Source: Candidatus Merdivicinus intestinigallinarum
GTDB lineage: Bacteria; Bacillota; Clostridia; Oscillospirales; Ruminococcaceae
DNA: 35,764 nt
Direction: 5' to 3'
NCBI GenBank assembly: GCA_018713335.1
Contig: DVOW01000039.1
Location: 1-35,764, forward strand
Positions 1 to 8,271 of the stretch are shown here, piece by piece. Made by a program: the position numbers and the translations under genes. Positions within the stretch are counted from its first letter, which is position 1. Each line of letters opens with the position of its first letter. The notes under the pieces were generated by a model, which saw nothing but the letters and a program-made list of their open reading frames with translations, did not search any database and was not told the origin of the DNA.

Positions 1-267
1 TTTTTGCAATACTCTGGAGAGAACCCCGGGCTCGTCCGACAGCTTGAAATACAATGTGCTCAGCTGGCTGTTGTCCTTTTCATCATATACCTGGACATTG
101 TCCTTGTATTTATAAAAAGCGCTTCTGGAAATGCCCACGATCCGGCAGGCCTCGGAGGAATTTTTAGCCTGCGCTTTGGACAAGAGCTGTTTTGCTTCGA
201 TGACTTTGCGGAAAACATCGGGCAATATATCCGTATTCACAATCAGATACTGCGGCTTTTCGTTCAT
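1..267 (-). CDS. UPF0735 ACT-domain protein (PheB-like), 5' part only
   Basis: The reading frame opens with ATG at 267 and runs off the left edge after 89 codons, so the C-terminal ACT domain is mostly missing. The first residues read MNEKPQYLIVNTDILPDVF. A helix-turn-helix-like stretch follows (SSEACRIVGISRSAFYKYKD, about residues 37-56), and then the first strand of an ACT domain (about residues 68-89, containing LSDEPGVLSRVL). This is the arrangement of the UPF0735/PheB family of small ACT proteins in Firmicutes, usually about 145 residues and presumed to sense an amino acid. A GGAGGGG ribosome binding site lies just upstream of the ATG. A sigma-A-like promoter and a long hairpin leader precede it. 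It is transcribed away from the symporter gene at 522-1841. The family call is fairly sure; the ligand is unknown. Confidence 0.82.
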   Translation of the reverse strand, partial: MNEKPQYLIVNTDILPDVFRKVIEAKQLLSKAQAKNSSEACRIVGISRSAFYKYKDNVQVYDEKDNSQLSTLYFKLSDEPGVLSRVLQK

Positions 268-290
268 CCAAACCCCTCCAATTCAATCTG

Positions 291-322
291 CGGATGTCCT
301 GTGCGTTTGCAGCGGACATCCG
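291..322 (-). promoter_or_regulatory. Leader hairpin upstream of the UPF0735 gene
   Basis: CGGATGTCC at 291-299 is perfectly repeated in inverted form as GGACATCCG at 314-322, with a 14-base loop. Three further pairs (CTG 288-290 with CAG 324-326) extend the stem across one bulged base. It falls within the predicted 5' untranslated leader, about 25 bases upstream of the start codon. No run of U follows, so it is not an ordinary terminator. A role in RNA stability, translation control or protein binding is possible; none is shown. Confidence 0.5.
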
Positions 323-356
323 TCAGTTGAGCACATCTGTAAACTAAACAAGTACA

Positions 357-385
357 AATATATCACTTTGTCCGCTAATCTACAA
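357..385 (-). promoter_or_regulatory. Sigma-A-type promoter for the UPF0735 gene
   Basis: On the minus strand TTGTAG (380-385) and TATATT (357-362) are separated by exactly 17 bases. This gives a leader of roughly 80 bases containing the 291-322 hairpin. The rest of the 268-521 gap is AT-rich. I could not find a convincing hairpin terminator for the symporter gene in it. Confidence 0.6.
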
Positions 386-521
386 TTTCGATTTTTTGCT
401 GATTTCCGGTAAAATCAAGTGATTTTTTGAAAAAATTCTATATTATCATCCGATTTCTTCTTTTTTCAAAAAAAATGATGTATAGATGTATTTTTAGCAC
501 AAAATGTAGATGATATAAAAG

Positions 522-1841
522 CTATTTTTGCGTTATTTTTTCGGATTTTTTCGCGGTGACATGTGAACTCAATAGAAGGACAGCTAATACATTGGGAACC
601 GCCATTGCCAAATTCAGCAAATCGGACAGAGTCCATACGAAATCCAGCGGAAATACTGCCCCGGCCAGTACGGCGCACAGATACAAAATCCGGTAGATGC
701 TCCGGCTTCTTTTGCCCGGATGGAGGTATTCCATGGATTTTTCGCCGCAGTAGCTCCAGCCTAAAATACTGGCCGCCGCGAAAAACAGAATGGACACTGC
801 CAACAGCAAAACCCCATGCCTTCCCAGAACGGTTTCAAAGGCGGCCAGGGTCAGGGCCGCCCCATCTTTCCCCGCAAAGGGTACACCGCTGGTGAGGATC
901 ACCAGGGCCGTAATGCTGCACATGACCGTTGTGTCCAGGAATACCTCGATGATCCCCCACATCCCCTGGTCCGCCGGGGATCGGGCGTCCGCTGCGCCGT
1001 GGATAATGGGGGCCGATCCCATCCCCGCCTCATTGGAAAAAACGCCCCGGGCCACCCCATAGCGGATGCCCCGGCAAACCAAAAAGCCAAAAATGCCTCC
1101 TGCCGCCGCGGAAAAGTCAAATGCGTCCTGTACAATCAGGGAAATCACCTCGGGGATTTCGCCGCGATGGCCCCACAAAGCCCATGCTGACGCCCCAAGA
1201 TAGAACACCGCTAAAAAAGGGATCACCCGTTCCGTCCATTTGGCAATCTTTGTGATTCCGCCAAACAGAACCATCCCGATCGCACACATTAAGCCCAGGC
1301 CCACTGCCCATTCTGGAATGCCGAATGCCGCCGAAACAGACTGGGCCGCAGCGTTTGCCTGGGCCATATTGCCAATGCCAAAGGATGCCAGAACGCAGGC
1401 AGCAGAAAACCACACTGCCATCCACCGGCAGTGAAGCCCTTTTTCCATATAGTACATGGGGCCGCCTATCTGTTCCCCATTGGCGTTTACTGTGCGAAAC
1501 CGGACAGACAAAAAAATCTCCGCATACTTTATGGCCATAGCAAACAAAGACGACAGCCACATCCAGAATACCGCCCCCGGCCCGCCGCTGACAATGGCAG
1601 TTGCCACCCCGGCAATGTTCCCGGTCCCCAAGGTTCCGGCCAGGGCCGTAGCTGTTGCCTGAAATGGGGAGATCGCCCCGTCCCGTTTTTCTTTTTTGGC
1701 CGACAACCCGCCGAAAGTCGCCTTCCAAATGCGCCCGATCTGGAAAAACTGCATCCCTTTGAGCTTACATGTAAAAAAGATCCCCGCGCCTGCCAAAAAC
1801 AGCAAAAACGCAGGGCCGGTCAGCAATTCCAATACTGCCAT
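522..1841 (-). CDS. Sodium:alanine/glycine symporter (AGCS family)
   Basis: A 439-residue integral membrane protein with about ten hydrophobic segments. The AGCS signature region is clear near residues 62-98: ATATALAGTLGTGNIAGVA followed by GGPGAVFWMW, the sodium- and amino-acid-binding segment. A second conserved stretch, SNEAGMGSAPIIHGAA, is also present near the middle. The family couples sodium influx to uptake of alanine, glycine or related small amino acids across the cytoplasmic membrane. At 439 residues it is slightly shorter than many relatives (450-490). It lies 65 bp after hisE in the same direction and may be read by transcription continuing from the his operon; I saw no strong promoter in the gap. 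The ribosome binding site is weak (AAAGGG, rather far from the ATG). Exact substrate cannot be told from sequence. Confidence 0.92.
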   Translation of the reverse strand: MAVLELLTGPAFLLFLAGAGIFFTCKLKGMQFFQIGRIWKATFGGLSAKKEKRDGAISPFQATATALAGTLGTGNIAGVATAIVSGGPGAVFWMWLSSLFAMAIKYAEIFLSVRFRTVNANGEQIGGPMYYMEKGLHCRWMAVWFSAACVLASFGIGNMAQANAAAQSVSAAFGIPEWAVGLGLMCAIGMVLFGGITKIAKWTERVIPFLAVFYLGASAWALWGHRGEIPEVISLIVQDAFDFSAAAGGIFGFLVCRGIRYGVARGVFSNEAGMGSAPIIHGAADARSPADQGMWGIIEVFLDTTVMCSITALVILTSGVPFAGKDGAALTLAAFETVLGRHGVLLLAVSILFFAAASILGWSYCGEKSMEYLHPGKRSRSIYRILYLCAVLAGAVFPLDFVWTLSDLLNLAMAVPNVLAVLLLSSHVTAKKSEKITQK

Positions 1842-1906
1842 ATAACCCAGCCCTTTCGTATGAAATTCCTTTCAACATCCGGGCCGGGCTATACCGGCGA
1901 AATCCA

Positions 1907-2233
1907 TCAAGTATTGTGGTCAGAAACGTGGAACTGCTTCAGGTTTCCGATCTTTTTGCGGCGCTGTTCCAAAATCCCGCCGATATCGGAAAGCTCCACC
2001 CCCTGTTCTGCCATTAAGACCATCATGTGGTAAATCAAATCGCACATTTCGTTGGTCAGTTCGTCCTTGTCGTTGTTTTTGGCGGCAATAATCATTTCAG
2101 AACATTCCTCGCCGCATTTTTTCAGAATTTTGTCCAGCCCCTTGTCAAAAAGGTAGCAGGTGTAGGATCCTTCCTCGAAGTGCTCTTTGCGCTGTTTGAC
2201 TACTGCAAACAGCCCTTCCAATGTATCATTCAT
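1907..2233 (-). CDS. hisE: Phosphoribosyl-ATP pyrophosphatase
   Basis: A 108-residue MazG-like all-alpha protein that hydrolyses phosphoribosyl-ATP to phosphoribosyl-AMP and pyrophosphate, the second step of histidine synthesis in the cytoplasm. The family hallmark is present: [15 protein letters not shown] followed by [14 protein letters not shown], whose Glu and Asp residues bind magnesium. Here hisE is separate from hisI, as in many Clostridia, rather than fused as in enterobacteria. Its start overlaps the end of hisI by 8 bp, so the two are probably translationally coupled. It is the last gene of the his operon. Confidence 0.96.
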   Translation of the reverse strand: MNDTLEGLFAVVKQRKEHFEEGSYTCYLFDKGLDKILKKCGEECSEMIIAAKNNDKDELTNEMCDLIYHMMVLMAEQGVELSDIGGILEQRRKKIGNLKQFHVSDHNT

Positions 2234-2555
2234 CCTGATTCCTCCAAATCTCTTTAAAGAAACAGCTGTGGCTGCCGGTGTGGCAGGCCGGGCCGGTTTG
2301 ATGCACCTTTACTAACAGGGTATCGTCGTCGCAGTCGGCGGTAATGGTCACAACCTTCTGCAAATGACCGCTAGTGGCCCCTTTGTTCCAAAGGCATTGG
2401 CGGGAACGGCTGTAAAACCAGGTGTAGCCGGTTTCCAGGGTTTTTTGCAGGCTTTCCCGATTCATATAGGCCAGCATTAAGACCTCGCCAGTTTCCGCTT
2501 CGGTGACAATGGCGGGGATCAGCTCCCCTTTTGCAAAATATTTGTCCAGTTCCAT
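2226..2555 (-). CDS. hisI: Phosphoribosyl-AMP cyclohydrolase
   Basis: A 109-residue enzyme that opens the adenine ring of phosphoribosyl-AMP, the third step of histidine synthesis. The metal-binding motif DCDDD is at residues 74-78 (magnesium aspartates and the first zinc cysteine). Two further zinc cysteines are in the segment [11 protein letters not shown] (C91 and C98). The upstream [19 protein letters not shown] block is also typical. The length is normal for a stand-alone HisI. It begins 9 bp after hisF ends and overlaps hisE. Confidence 0.97.
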   Translation of the reverse strand: MELDKYFAKGELIPAIVTEAETGEVLMLAYMNRESLQKTLETGYTWFYSRSRQCLWNKGATSGHLQKVVTITADCDDDTLLVKVHQTGPACHTGSHSCFFKEIWRNQDE

Positions 2556-2564
2556 GTGCCCCTC

Positions 2565-3323
2565 CTAAATCCGCACCGGGATATTGCGGCTGCGCAGGTG
2601 CTCCTTCACCTGGCCCACCGTCAGTTCCTTGTAGTGGAACAGGGAGGCCGCCAGGGCCGCGTCCGCGCCGGTTTTCTCAAAGACTTCCGAAAAATGCGCA
2701 AGGCTCCCGCACCCGCCGGACGCGATGACCGGGATGTTCACCCGGGCAATCACGGCATTCAGCAAATCCAGGTCAAAGCCCTGCTTGGTGCCGTCCGCGT
2801 CCATGGAAGTCAGAAGGATTTCTCCTGCCCCCAGTTCACAGGCTTTGGCCGCCCATTCCACCGCGTCGATGCCGGTGTCTTTGCGTCCGCCCGCCACGAA
2901 GGCGTGCCAGGAGCCGTCCTCCATGCGTTTGGCGTCAATGGCCACTACTACGCATTGGCTGCCGAATTTGTCCGCGGCCTCTGCAATCAGCTGGGGATTT
3001 TTCAGAGCGGAGGAATTGACACTCACTTTGTCCGCCCCGGCCCGCAGCAATTTAGAAAAATCCTCCACACTGCGGATGCCGCCGCCGACGGTCAATGGCA
3101 CGAATACCTGTTTCGCAGTTTTCCGCACCACATCCACAATGGTGTCCCGATTGTCGCTGGTGGCGGTAATGTCCAGGAAGACGATCTCGTCCGCGCCTTG
3201 TTCCATGTAGGCCCGGGCGCACTCCACCGGGTCGCCCACCTCCTGGATGCCCACGAAATTGACGCCCTTGACCACCTTCCCGTCCCGGACGTCCAGACAG
3301 GGGATGATGCGTTTCGCTAACAT
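2565..3323 (-). CDS. hisF: Imidazole glycerol phosphate synthase, cyclase subunit
   Basis: A 252-residue TIM-barrel protein. It uses ammonia from HisH to convert PRFAR to imidazole glycerol phosphate and AICAR, which links histidine and purine synthesis. The two catalytic aspartates are in place: D11 in [10 protein letters not shown] and D130 in VVVAIDAKR. Phosphate-binding loops GGGIRS (near residue 80) and ASGGCG (near the C-terminus) are also seen. Its start overlaps the end of hisA by 7 bp. HisF works as a heterodimer with HisH, encoded two genes upstream. Confidence 0.98.
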   Translation of the reverse strand: MLAKRIIPCLDVRDGKVVKGVNFVGIQEVGDPVECARAYMEQGADEIVFLDITATSDNRDTIVDVVRKTAKQVFVPLTVGGGIRSVEDFSKLLRAGADKVSVNSSALKNPQLIAEAADKFGSQCVVVAIDAKRMEDGSWHAFVAGGRKDTGIDAVEWAAKACELGAGEILLTSMDADGTKQGFDLDLLNAVIARVNIPVIASGGCGSLAHFSEVFEKTGADAALAASLFHYKELTVGQVKEHLRSRNIPVRI

Positions 3324-4045
3324 GGCCGCACCTCCCCCGCTTCCCGGATGGCCGCTTTCAGGTCCAGGGTCCCCTGGTAAAGGGATTTGCCGCAGATGGC
3401 CCCGTACAGCCCCAGCTTCCGCAGGGCAGTAATATCGTCCAAGTTGGAAATGCCGCCGCTTGCCACAATATTGCAGGAAACCGCCCGATTAATGGAGTCC
3501 AGTTCCTGCAAATTGGGGCCTGTTAAAGTGCCGTCTTTGGAAATGTCCGTGTAAATAATGGTGGAAACGCCTGCCTGCTCCATGGCTTTGGCCAAATCCA
3601 GATAGTGGGCCGCGGAGGTGTCCAGCCAGCCTTCCACCGCCGCCATGCCGTTTTTGGCGTCGATCCCCACGGCAATCTGATGGCCGTATTCTTTGACCGC
3701 CGTTTTCACCAGTTCCGGATTCCGGACAGCGGCGGAACCTAAAATCACCCGGCTAATCCCCCGGGAAAGATAGGCTTCCACTGTTTCCAAACTGCGGATT
3801 CCCCCGCCTACTTCCACCTTCAGGGAAGTTTCCCGGGCAATCTCGCAGAAAATCTCCGTATTTTGGGGCTTGGCGTCCTTGGCCCCGTCCAAATCCACCA
3901 TGTGGAGCCATTCCGCCCCATCCGCCTCAAATTTCCGGGCGGTTTCCAGGGGATTCTCGGCAACTTTGTGGACGGTGCTGAACTCTCCTTTATACAGGCG
4001 GACGCAGCTTCCGTCTTTGATGTCGATTGCTGGCAGAATAATCAT
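3317..4045 (-). CDS. hisA: ProFAR isomerase (HisA)
   Basis: A 242-residue TIM-barrel isomerase catalysing the Amadori rearrangement of ProFAR to PRFAR. D8 ([10 protein letters not shown]) and D129 (AVGIDAKNG) are the expected catalytic pair. Phosphate-binding GGGIRS and ASGGIS loops are present. The frame is open further upstream (to 4186), but the ATG at 4045 is chosen because the family begins with this exact [12 protein letters not shown] motif. It also makes an ATGA overlap with the hisH stop (4042-4045). It is related to HisF, its downstream neighbour. Confidence 0.97.
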   Translation of the reverse strand: MIILPAIDIKDGSCVRLYKGEFSTVHKVAENPLETARKFEADGAEWLHMVDLDGAKDAKPQNTEIFCEIARETSLKVEVGGGIRSLETVEAYLSRGISRVILGSAAVRNPELVKTAVKEYGHQIAVGIDAKNGMAAVEGWLDTSAAHYLDLAKAMEQAGVSTIIYTDISKDGTLTGPNLQELDSINRAVSCNIVASGGISNLDDITALRKLGLYGAICGKSLYQGTLDLKAAIREAGEVRPC

Positions 4046-4641
4046 TTGGTCAGCCTCCCGAAGTTTTTCAGAATGGTGAGCCCCACTTCCCCGCTTTTTT
4101 CCGGATGGAATTGGGCGCCGAACACTGTTCCCTCCCCAACTAAAGCCGGGATTTCCGTCCCGTAATCGCAGGAAGCGTACAAGCATTCCGGCTGGGTTTT
4201 GGCCTGAAAGGAATGGACAAAATACACCGATTCCCCTTCATGAATCCCCTCTAAAAGGGGGCAGGACCGGTGGAAGGTGAGGCTGTTCCAGCCCATGTGG
4301 GGGATTTTATAGGGCGTTTCGATTTTTTGGACTGTCCCGGGCAGTAACCCCAAACCGGCTGTTTCCTCAAACTCATATCCCGCTTCAAAAAGCAGCTGCA
4401 TCCCCAGGCAGATCCCGAGGAACGGCTTTTTGCGGGCTTCCTTCCGGATCAGGTCCGTGAGGCCGGAAGCGTTCAGCATCCTCATGGCGTCCGGAAAGGC
4501 CCCGACGCCGGGCAGGATCAGCCCGTCTGCGGAACGGATTTCGCCGGGGTCCCGGCTAACCCGGTTCTCCAGCCCCAGGTAGTTTAAGGCGTTCTGGACG
4601 CTGAACAGGTTACCCGCCCCGTAGTCAATAATTGTAATCAA
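4042..4641 (-). CDS. hisH: Imidazole glycerol phosphate synthase, glutaminase subunit
   Basis: A 199-residue class I glutamine amidotransferase that supplies ammonia to HisF. The catalytic triad is intact: C78 in FLGICLGMQ, and H179 and E181 in AQFHPEKSG. The N-terminal IIDYGAGN and the oxyanion-forming PGVGAF segment are as expected. It is preceded by a 41-bp gap after hisB, one of only a few non-overlapping joints in the operon. It ends with an ATGA overlap into hisA. Confidence 0.98.
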   Translation of the reverse strand: MITIIDYGAGNLFSVQNALNYLGLENRVSRDPGEIRSADGLILPGVGAFPDAMRMLNASGLTDLIRKEARKKPFLGICLGMQLLFEAGYEFEETAGLGLLPGTVQKIETPYKIPHMGWNSLTFHRSCPLLEGIHEGESVYFVHSFQAKTQPECLYASCDYGTEIPALVGEGTVFGAQFHPEKSGEVGLTILKNFGRLTK

Positions 4642-4682
4642 AGAGGGTTCCCTCCTATTTTATACAAATTGCCCTGCAAGCT

Positions 4683-5258
4683 TCAAAGCACGCCTTTGGT
4701 AGACAGCACCATATTCCCGACAGGCACAACAGCCTGTTTCAGACTGTGGGCCAGAGCCTTAAAGAGGGCTTCGGCCTTGTGGTGGTCATTTTTGCCGTAC
4801 TCGCAGCGGAGGTGCAGGGTGATCCCGGCGTTGTAGGCGAAAGCCCGCATAAATTCCTCCACCATCTGGGTGTCCATGCCGCCCATTTGATCCGCTGCAA
4901 ATTCACAGTCAAACACCAGAAACGGCCGTTTGCTGATGTCCAGCGCGGCAAATCCCAGGGCCTCGTCCATAGGGATATAAAAGGAACCGTACCGGGCCAC
5001 GGAGACATCCCCCAGAGCTTTGGCCAAGGCCTGGCCCAGCACGATGCCGGTATCCTCAACGGTGTGGTGGCAGTCCACCTCCAAGTCGCCCTTTACCTTG
5101 ATTTCCAGGTCAAACCCGGCGTGGACCCCGAGGGCCGTCAGCATGTGGTCAAAAAATCCGATGCCCGTCTGAATGTTCACCTTACCGGAACCGTCTACGT
5201 TCAGGGTCACATGGACGTCCGTTTCCTTGGTGGTGCGGGAAAGCTGCGCGATTCTCAT
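4683..5258 (-). CDS. hisB: Imidazoleglycerol-phosphate dehydratase
   Basis: A 191-residue monofunctional IGP dehydratase without the histidinol phosphatase domain found fused in enterobacteria. The manganese-binding histidine clusters are visible: DHMLTALGVH near residues 37-46, DCHHTVEDTG at 62-71, and NDHHKAEALFK near residue 155. It removes water from imidazole glycerol phosphate to give imidazole acetol phosphate. It overlaps the hisC stop by 4 bp (ATGA). No histidinol-phosphate phosphatase gene is present in the operon, so that step must be encoded elsewhere. Confidence 0.98.
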   Translation of the reverse strand: MRIAQLSRTTKETDVHVTLNVDGSGKVNIQTGIGFFDHMLTALGVHAGFDLEIKVKGDLEVDCHHTVEDTGIVLGQALAKALGDVSVARYGSFYIPMDEALGFAALDISKRPFLVFDCEFAADQMGGMDTQMVEEFMRAFAYNAGITLHLRCEYGKNDHHKAEALFKALAHSLKQAVVPVGNMVLSTKGVL

Positions 5259-6331
5259 GCGTTGTCCCTCATTTCTACCAGTATATCATGCAAAGCCGCT
5301 AATAATTCCTCCATCTGTTCCGGGGCAGGCGCGGTAATCCGCAGATACTTGCCAAAACAGCGGACTGCAATGGACTTTTCCAGCAGTTTCTGATGAATTT
5401 CCCGGGCCGCGGAGGTTTTCACAAAGACAAAATTGGTGCAGGTGGGATACACGGTTTCCAAAACCGGAAATTCTTCCGCCAACTTGTCCAGCCGGCGGGA
5501 AAGCTCTTGAGCCGACTCAACCAATTGATTCCGGCAGTTTAAGAGCAATTCCTTTTTGGAAAGGATGCGCGCGCCAATAGCCTGGGAAATGCTGTTGACG
5601 TTATAGGGGGACTTTGCCGCCCGGAGGGCGATGCTCAAGGCGGGTTTGGCTACGGCGAATCCCAGCCGCACCGCCGCCATGCCGATAGCCTTGGAGCAGG
5701 TTTTTAAAATAATCAGGTTGTCGTGCTCCTGCACTTCCGGAAGAAAGCTCTGGTCCCAGAAATCCATGTAAGCCTCGTCCAGCACCACCAGGGCTTTGAC
5801 AGAGGACACCAGCTTCCGCACATCCTCCCGAGACAGCCCCAGGGAAGTGGGGTTGCAGGGATTGGAGAACATCACCGCCGCAATCTGGTTTTCATTGATA
5901 TAGGAAATCACCTTGTCCACCGAAAGGGTCAGGTCCTCCTCTTTCTGCATCACCACAGATTCCAGCTCATAAAGCTCCCCATAGAACCGGTACATGGAAA
6001 AATCCGGCGCGAAAATCAGCAGCTTGTCCCCTTTTTGGAGCAGCGTCCCGCAGATGATGCTAATCAGCTCATCCGAGCCGTTCCCGGCTGTCACCGAAGA
6101 TTCCGGCAGCCCGTAAAACTCCGCAAAGGCCCGGCAGACCTCCACTGCATAAGGATCCGGATAGCGGTTAAAGGCGGTTTTGGCCGCGATTTCCCCCAGT
6201 TCCCGCCGCAGGTTTTCATCCGGCTCAAAATAGCTTTCATTAGCGTCCAGCCGGAGCCGGTACTCCCCTTCCAGCGGGTCATAGGGCGTCAAATTTTTGA
6301 TTTTATCGCAGAGTTCGTACCCTTTGCTCAT
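5255..6331 (-). CDS. hisC: Histidinol-phosphate aminotransferase
   Basis: A 358-residue fold-type I PLP aminotransferase converting imidazole acetol phosphate and glutamate to histidinol phosphate. The PLP lysine is K214 in LKTCSKAIGMAAVRLG. The LDEAYMDF block (residues 184-191) and the FSNPCNPTS substrate and PLP loop (about 155-163) are present. The last part contains FGKYLRITAP, the usual C-terminal arginine motif. It overlaps both hisD upstream and hisB downstream by 4 bp. Some relatives also transaminate aromatic 2-oxo acids; operon position makes histidine synthesis the main role. Confidence 0.97.
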   Translation of the reverse strand: MSKGYELCDKIKNLTPYDPLEGEYRLRLDANESYFEPDENLRRELGEIAAKTAFNRYPDPYAVEVCRAFAEFYGLPESSVTAGNGSDELISIICGTLLQKGDKLLIFAPDFSMYRFYGELYELESVVMQKEEDLTLSVDKVISYINENQIAAVMFSNPCNPTSLGLSREDVRKLVSSVKALVVLDEAYMDFWDQSFLPEVQEHDNLIILKTCSKAIGMAAVRLGFAVAKPALSIALRAAKSPYNVNSISQAIGARILSKKELLLNCRNQLVESAQELSRRLDKLAEEFPVLETVYPTCTNFVFVKTSAAREIHQKLLEKSIAVRCFGKYLRITAPAPEQMEELLAALHDILVEMRDNA

Positions 6332-7626
6332 GCTTCTTCCCCCTCGGAACGGACAATGATGGAATTGGCGTGGGCAGTCAGGCCTTCCCTATTGGCAAAA
6401 CGGACGATATCGGCGCTGGCCTCCTGCAAAGCCTCCTTGGTATAGTAAATATAGCTGGATTTTTTCACAAAAGCGTCCACCGAAAGAGGCGAGAAGAACC
6501 GGGCGGTGCCGCTGGTGGGCAGGACGTGGTTGGGGCCTGCATAATAATCGCCCAAAGGCTCCGGGGCGTACTCCCCAAGGAAAACGGAACCGGCGTTGTC
6601 CAGCCGCCCCAAATAGGTGAAGGGGTCTTTCACCGCCACTTCCAGGTGTTCCGGGGCCACCTCGTTTGCCAGGTCAATGGCCCGGTCGATGGTGTCGCAG
6701 ACAATAATGCCGCCGAAATTTTGCAGGGACTCCCGGATGATTTCCTTGCGGGAAAGGGTTTCCACCTGGCGTTCCAGTTCCGCCTTGGTTTCCTCCGCCA
6801 GTTTCCGGCTGGTGGTGATGAGGATAGCCGAGGCCAGTTTGTCATGCTCCGCCTGGGACATTAAATCTGCCGCTACATATTTGGGGTTGGCGGTTTCGTC
6901 CGCCAGCACCAGGATTTCGCTGGGGCCAGCCACCATGTCGATGTCCACGACCCCGTAAAGCTGGCGTTTTGCCGTGGCTACGAAAATGTTGCCCGGCCCC
7001 ACGATTTTGTCCACCTTCGGGATGGTTTCCGTGCCATAAGCCAGGGCCGCAACCGCCTGGGCGCCGCCCAGCAGGAACACCCGGTCGACCCCCGCAACAG
7101 CGGCCGCCGTTAAAATATCCGGGTTTGCCTTGCCCTCTTTGGTGGGAGGCGTTACCATAATCAGCTCCTGGACCCCCGCGATTTTCGCCGGGACAGCGTT
7201 CATCAGTACGGAAGAGGGGTAAGCCGCCGTACCGCCGGGGACGTAAAGCCCCACCCGTTTCAGGCCCCGGATGCGCTGGCCCAAAATCACGCCGTTTTCC
7301 TTTAAGTCGATAAAGCTCTGATGTTTTTGACGGTTGTGGAAATCCGCGATATTCTCCATGGAGTTTAAAAGAGTAGATACAAAATCCGGGTCTGCCTCCG
7401 TCAGGGCGTCGTTGATTTCCTCCCGGCTGACTTCAATGGCCGGCGGCAGTTTTCCGTCGAATTTCAGAGTGTATTCTTCCACGGCCTTGTCGCCGTTTAC
7501 GCGGACATTCTCAATGATTTCGGCAACGGTCTGCGCCACCTGTTTATCCACTTCCCCGCTTCTCTGGCGGAGGGCGGAAAGGAGCGCGATTTCATCTTTG
7601 CCGTTGGCGGTTACGATTGGCAGCAT
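6328..7626 (-). CDS. hisD: Histidinol dehydrogenase
   Basis: A 432-residue zinc enzyme that oxidises histidinol to histidine with two NAD molecules, the last two steps of the pathway. Characteristic blocks are GLYVPGGTAAYPSSVLM, the NAD-region stretch PGNIFVATAKRQLYG, GPSEILVLAD, and the catalytic and zinc region AEHDKLA and APEHLEV. Full length for the family. It starts 15 bp after hisG and overlaps hisC by 4 bp. Confidence 0.98.
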   Translation of the reverse strand: MLPIVTANGKDEIALLSALRQRSGEVDKQVAQTVAEIIENVRVNGDKAVEEYTLKFDGKLPPAIEVSREEINDALTEADPDFVSTLLNSMENIADFHNRQKHQSFIDLKENGVILGQRIRGLKRVGLYVPGGTAAYPSSVLMNAVPAKIAGVQELIMVTPPTKEGKANPDILTAAAVAGVDRVFLLGGAQAVAALAYGTETIPKVDKIVGPGNIFVATAKRQLYGVVDIDMVAGPSEILVLADETANPKYVAADLMSQAEHDKLASAILITTSRKLAEETKAELERQVETLSRKEIIRESLQNFGGIIVCDTIDRAIDLANEVAPEHLEVAVKDPFTYLGRLDNAGSVFLGEYAPEPLGDYYAGPNHVLPTSGTARFFSPLSVDAFVKKSSYIYYTKEALQEASADIVRFANREGLTAHANSIIVRSEGEEA

Positions 7627-7641
7627 GACACATCTTCCTTT

Positions 7642-8271
7642 CTATTCAATAGCGGCTTCGATTTTGGAGATAACCGCCTCTAATTCCTTTTTCCGGAGCT
7701 TCAAGCTGGCGCTGTTGACAATGAGCCGGGCGGAAAGGCTGATGATATTTTCCGTAACCTCCAGCCCGTTTTCCTTTAAAGTTGTCCCGGTTTCCACAAT
7801 GTCCACAATGCCATCGGACAGCCCTAAAAGCGGGGCCAGCTCCACAGAGCCTTCAATTTTAATGATTTCCACATCCATGCCTTTGTCGGCAAAATATTCT
7901 CTGGCAACGCCGGGATATTTGGTGGCGATACGCTTTACCTTATAACCGGCGTAAAAGTCCGTGCCCTTTTTTACCGCCAGGGCGAACCGGCATTTGCCGA
8001 ATCCAAGGTCGGCCACCTCAAAAAAGCTGCCGCCGTATTCTAGGATGGTGTCCTTGCCCACAACGCCCATATCGCAGGCGCCGTGTTCCACATAGGTGAT
8101 AACGTCCGCCGCCTTGGCCAGCACGATTTCCAGGTTGGCGTCCGGCACTTCCAAAATCAGCTTCCGGCCCTTGTTGCGGAGCTGTTCGCAGTTGTAGCCG
8201 ATTTTCTCAAACAGGCGGACTGTAGATTCTTCCAGCCGCCCTTTTGTCAAAGCAATACGAATGGGTTTCAT
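7642..8271 (-). CDS. hisG: ATP phosphoribosyltransferase, short form
   Basis: A 209-residue short-form HisG that joins ATP and PRPP, the committed step of histidine synthesis. It has the N-terminal IRIALTKGRLEEST motif and the PRPP-binding loop DIVETGTTLKENGL near residues 156-169. It lacks the roughly 80-residue C-terminal regulatory ACT-like domain of long HisG. It should therefore need HisZ, which is encoded just upstream, for activity and histidine feedback. The start overlaps hisZ by 4 bp. Confidence 0.98.
   Translation of the reverse strand: MKPIRIALTKGRLEESTVRLFEKIGYNCEQLRNKGRKLILEVPDANLEIVLAKAADVITYVEHGACDMGVVGKDTILEYGGSFFEVADLGFGKCRFALAVKKGTDFYAGYKVKRIATKYPGVAREYFADKGMDVEIIKIEGSVELAPLLGLSDGIVDIVETGTTLKENGLEVTENIISLSARLIVNSASLKLRKKELEAVISKIEAAIE

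Noticed and set aside
1-330. Plus-strand frames at the left edge
   Set aside because: They are antisense to the UPF0735 gene, whose minus-strand frame has a good ribosome binding site and clear family motifs.
1842-1906. Inverted GCCGG/CCGGC repeat after hisE as a his operon terminator
   Set aside because: Only five base pairs and no U-tract; read-through into the symporter is more likely.
2556-3320. A 254-codon open frame on the plus strand opposite hisF
   Set aside because: Antisense shadow of a conserved gene with GC-rich third positions; no recognisable protein features.
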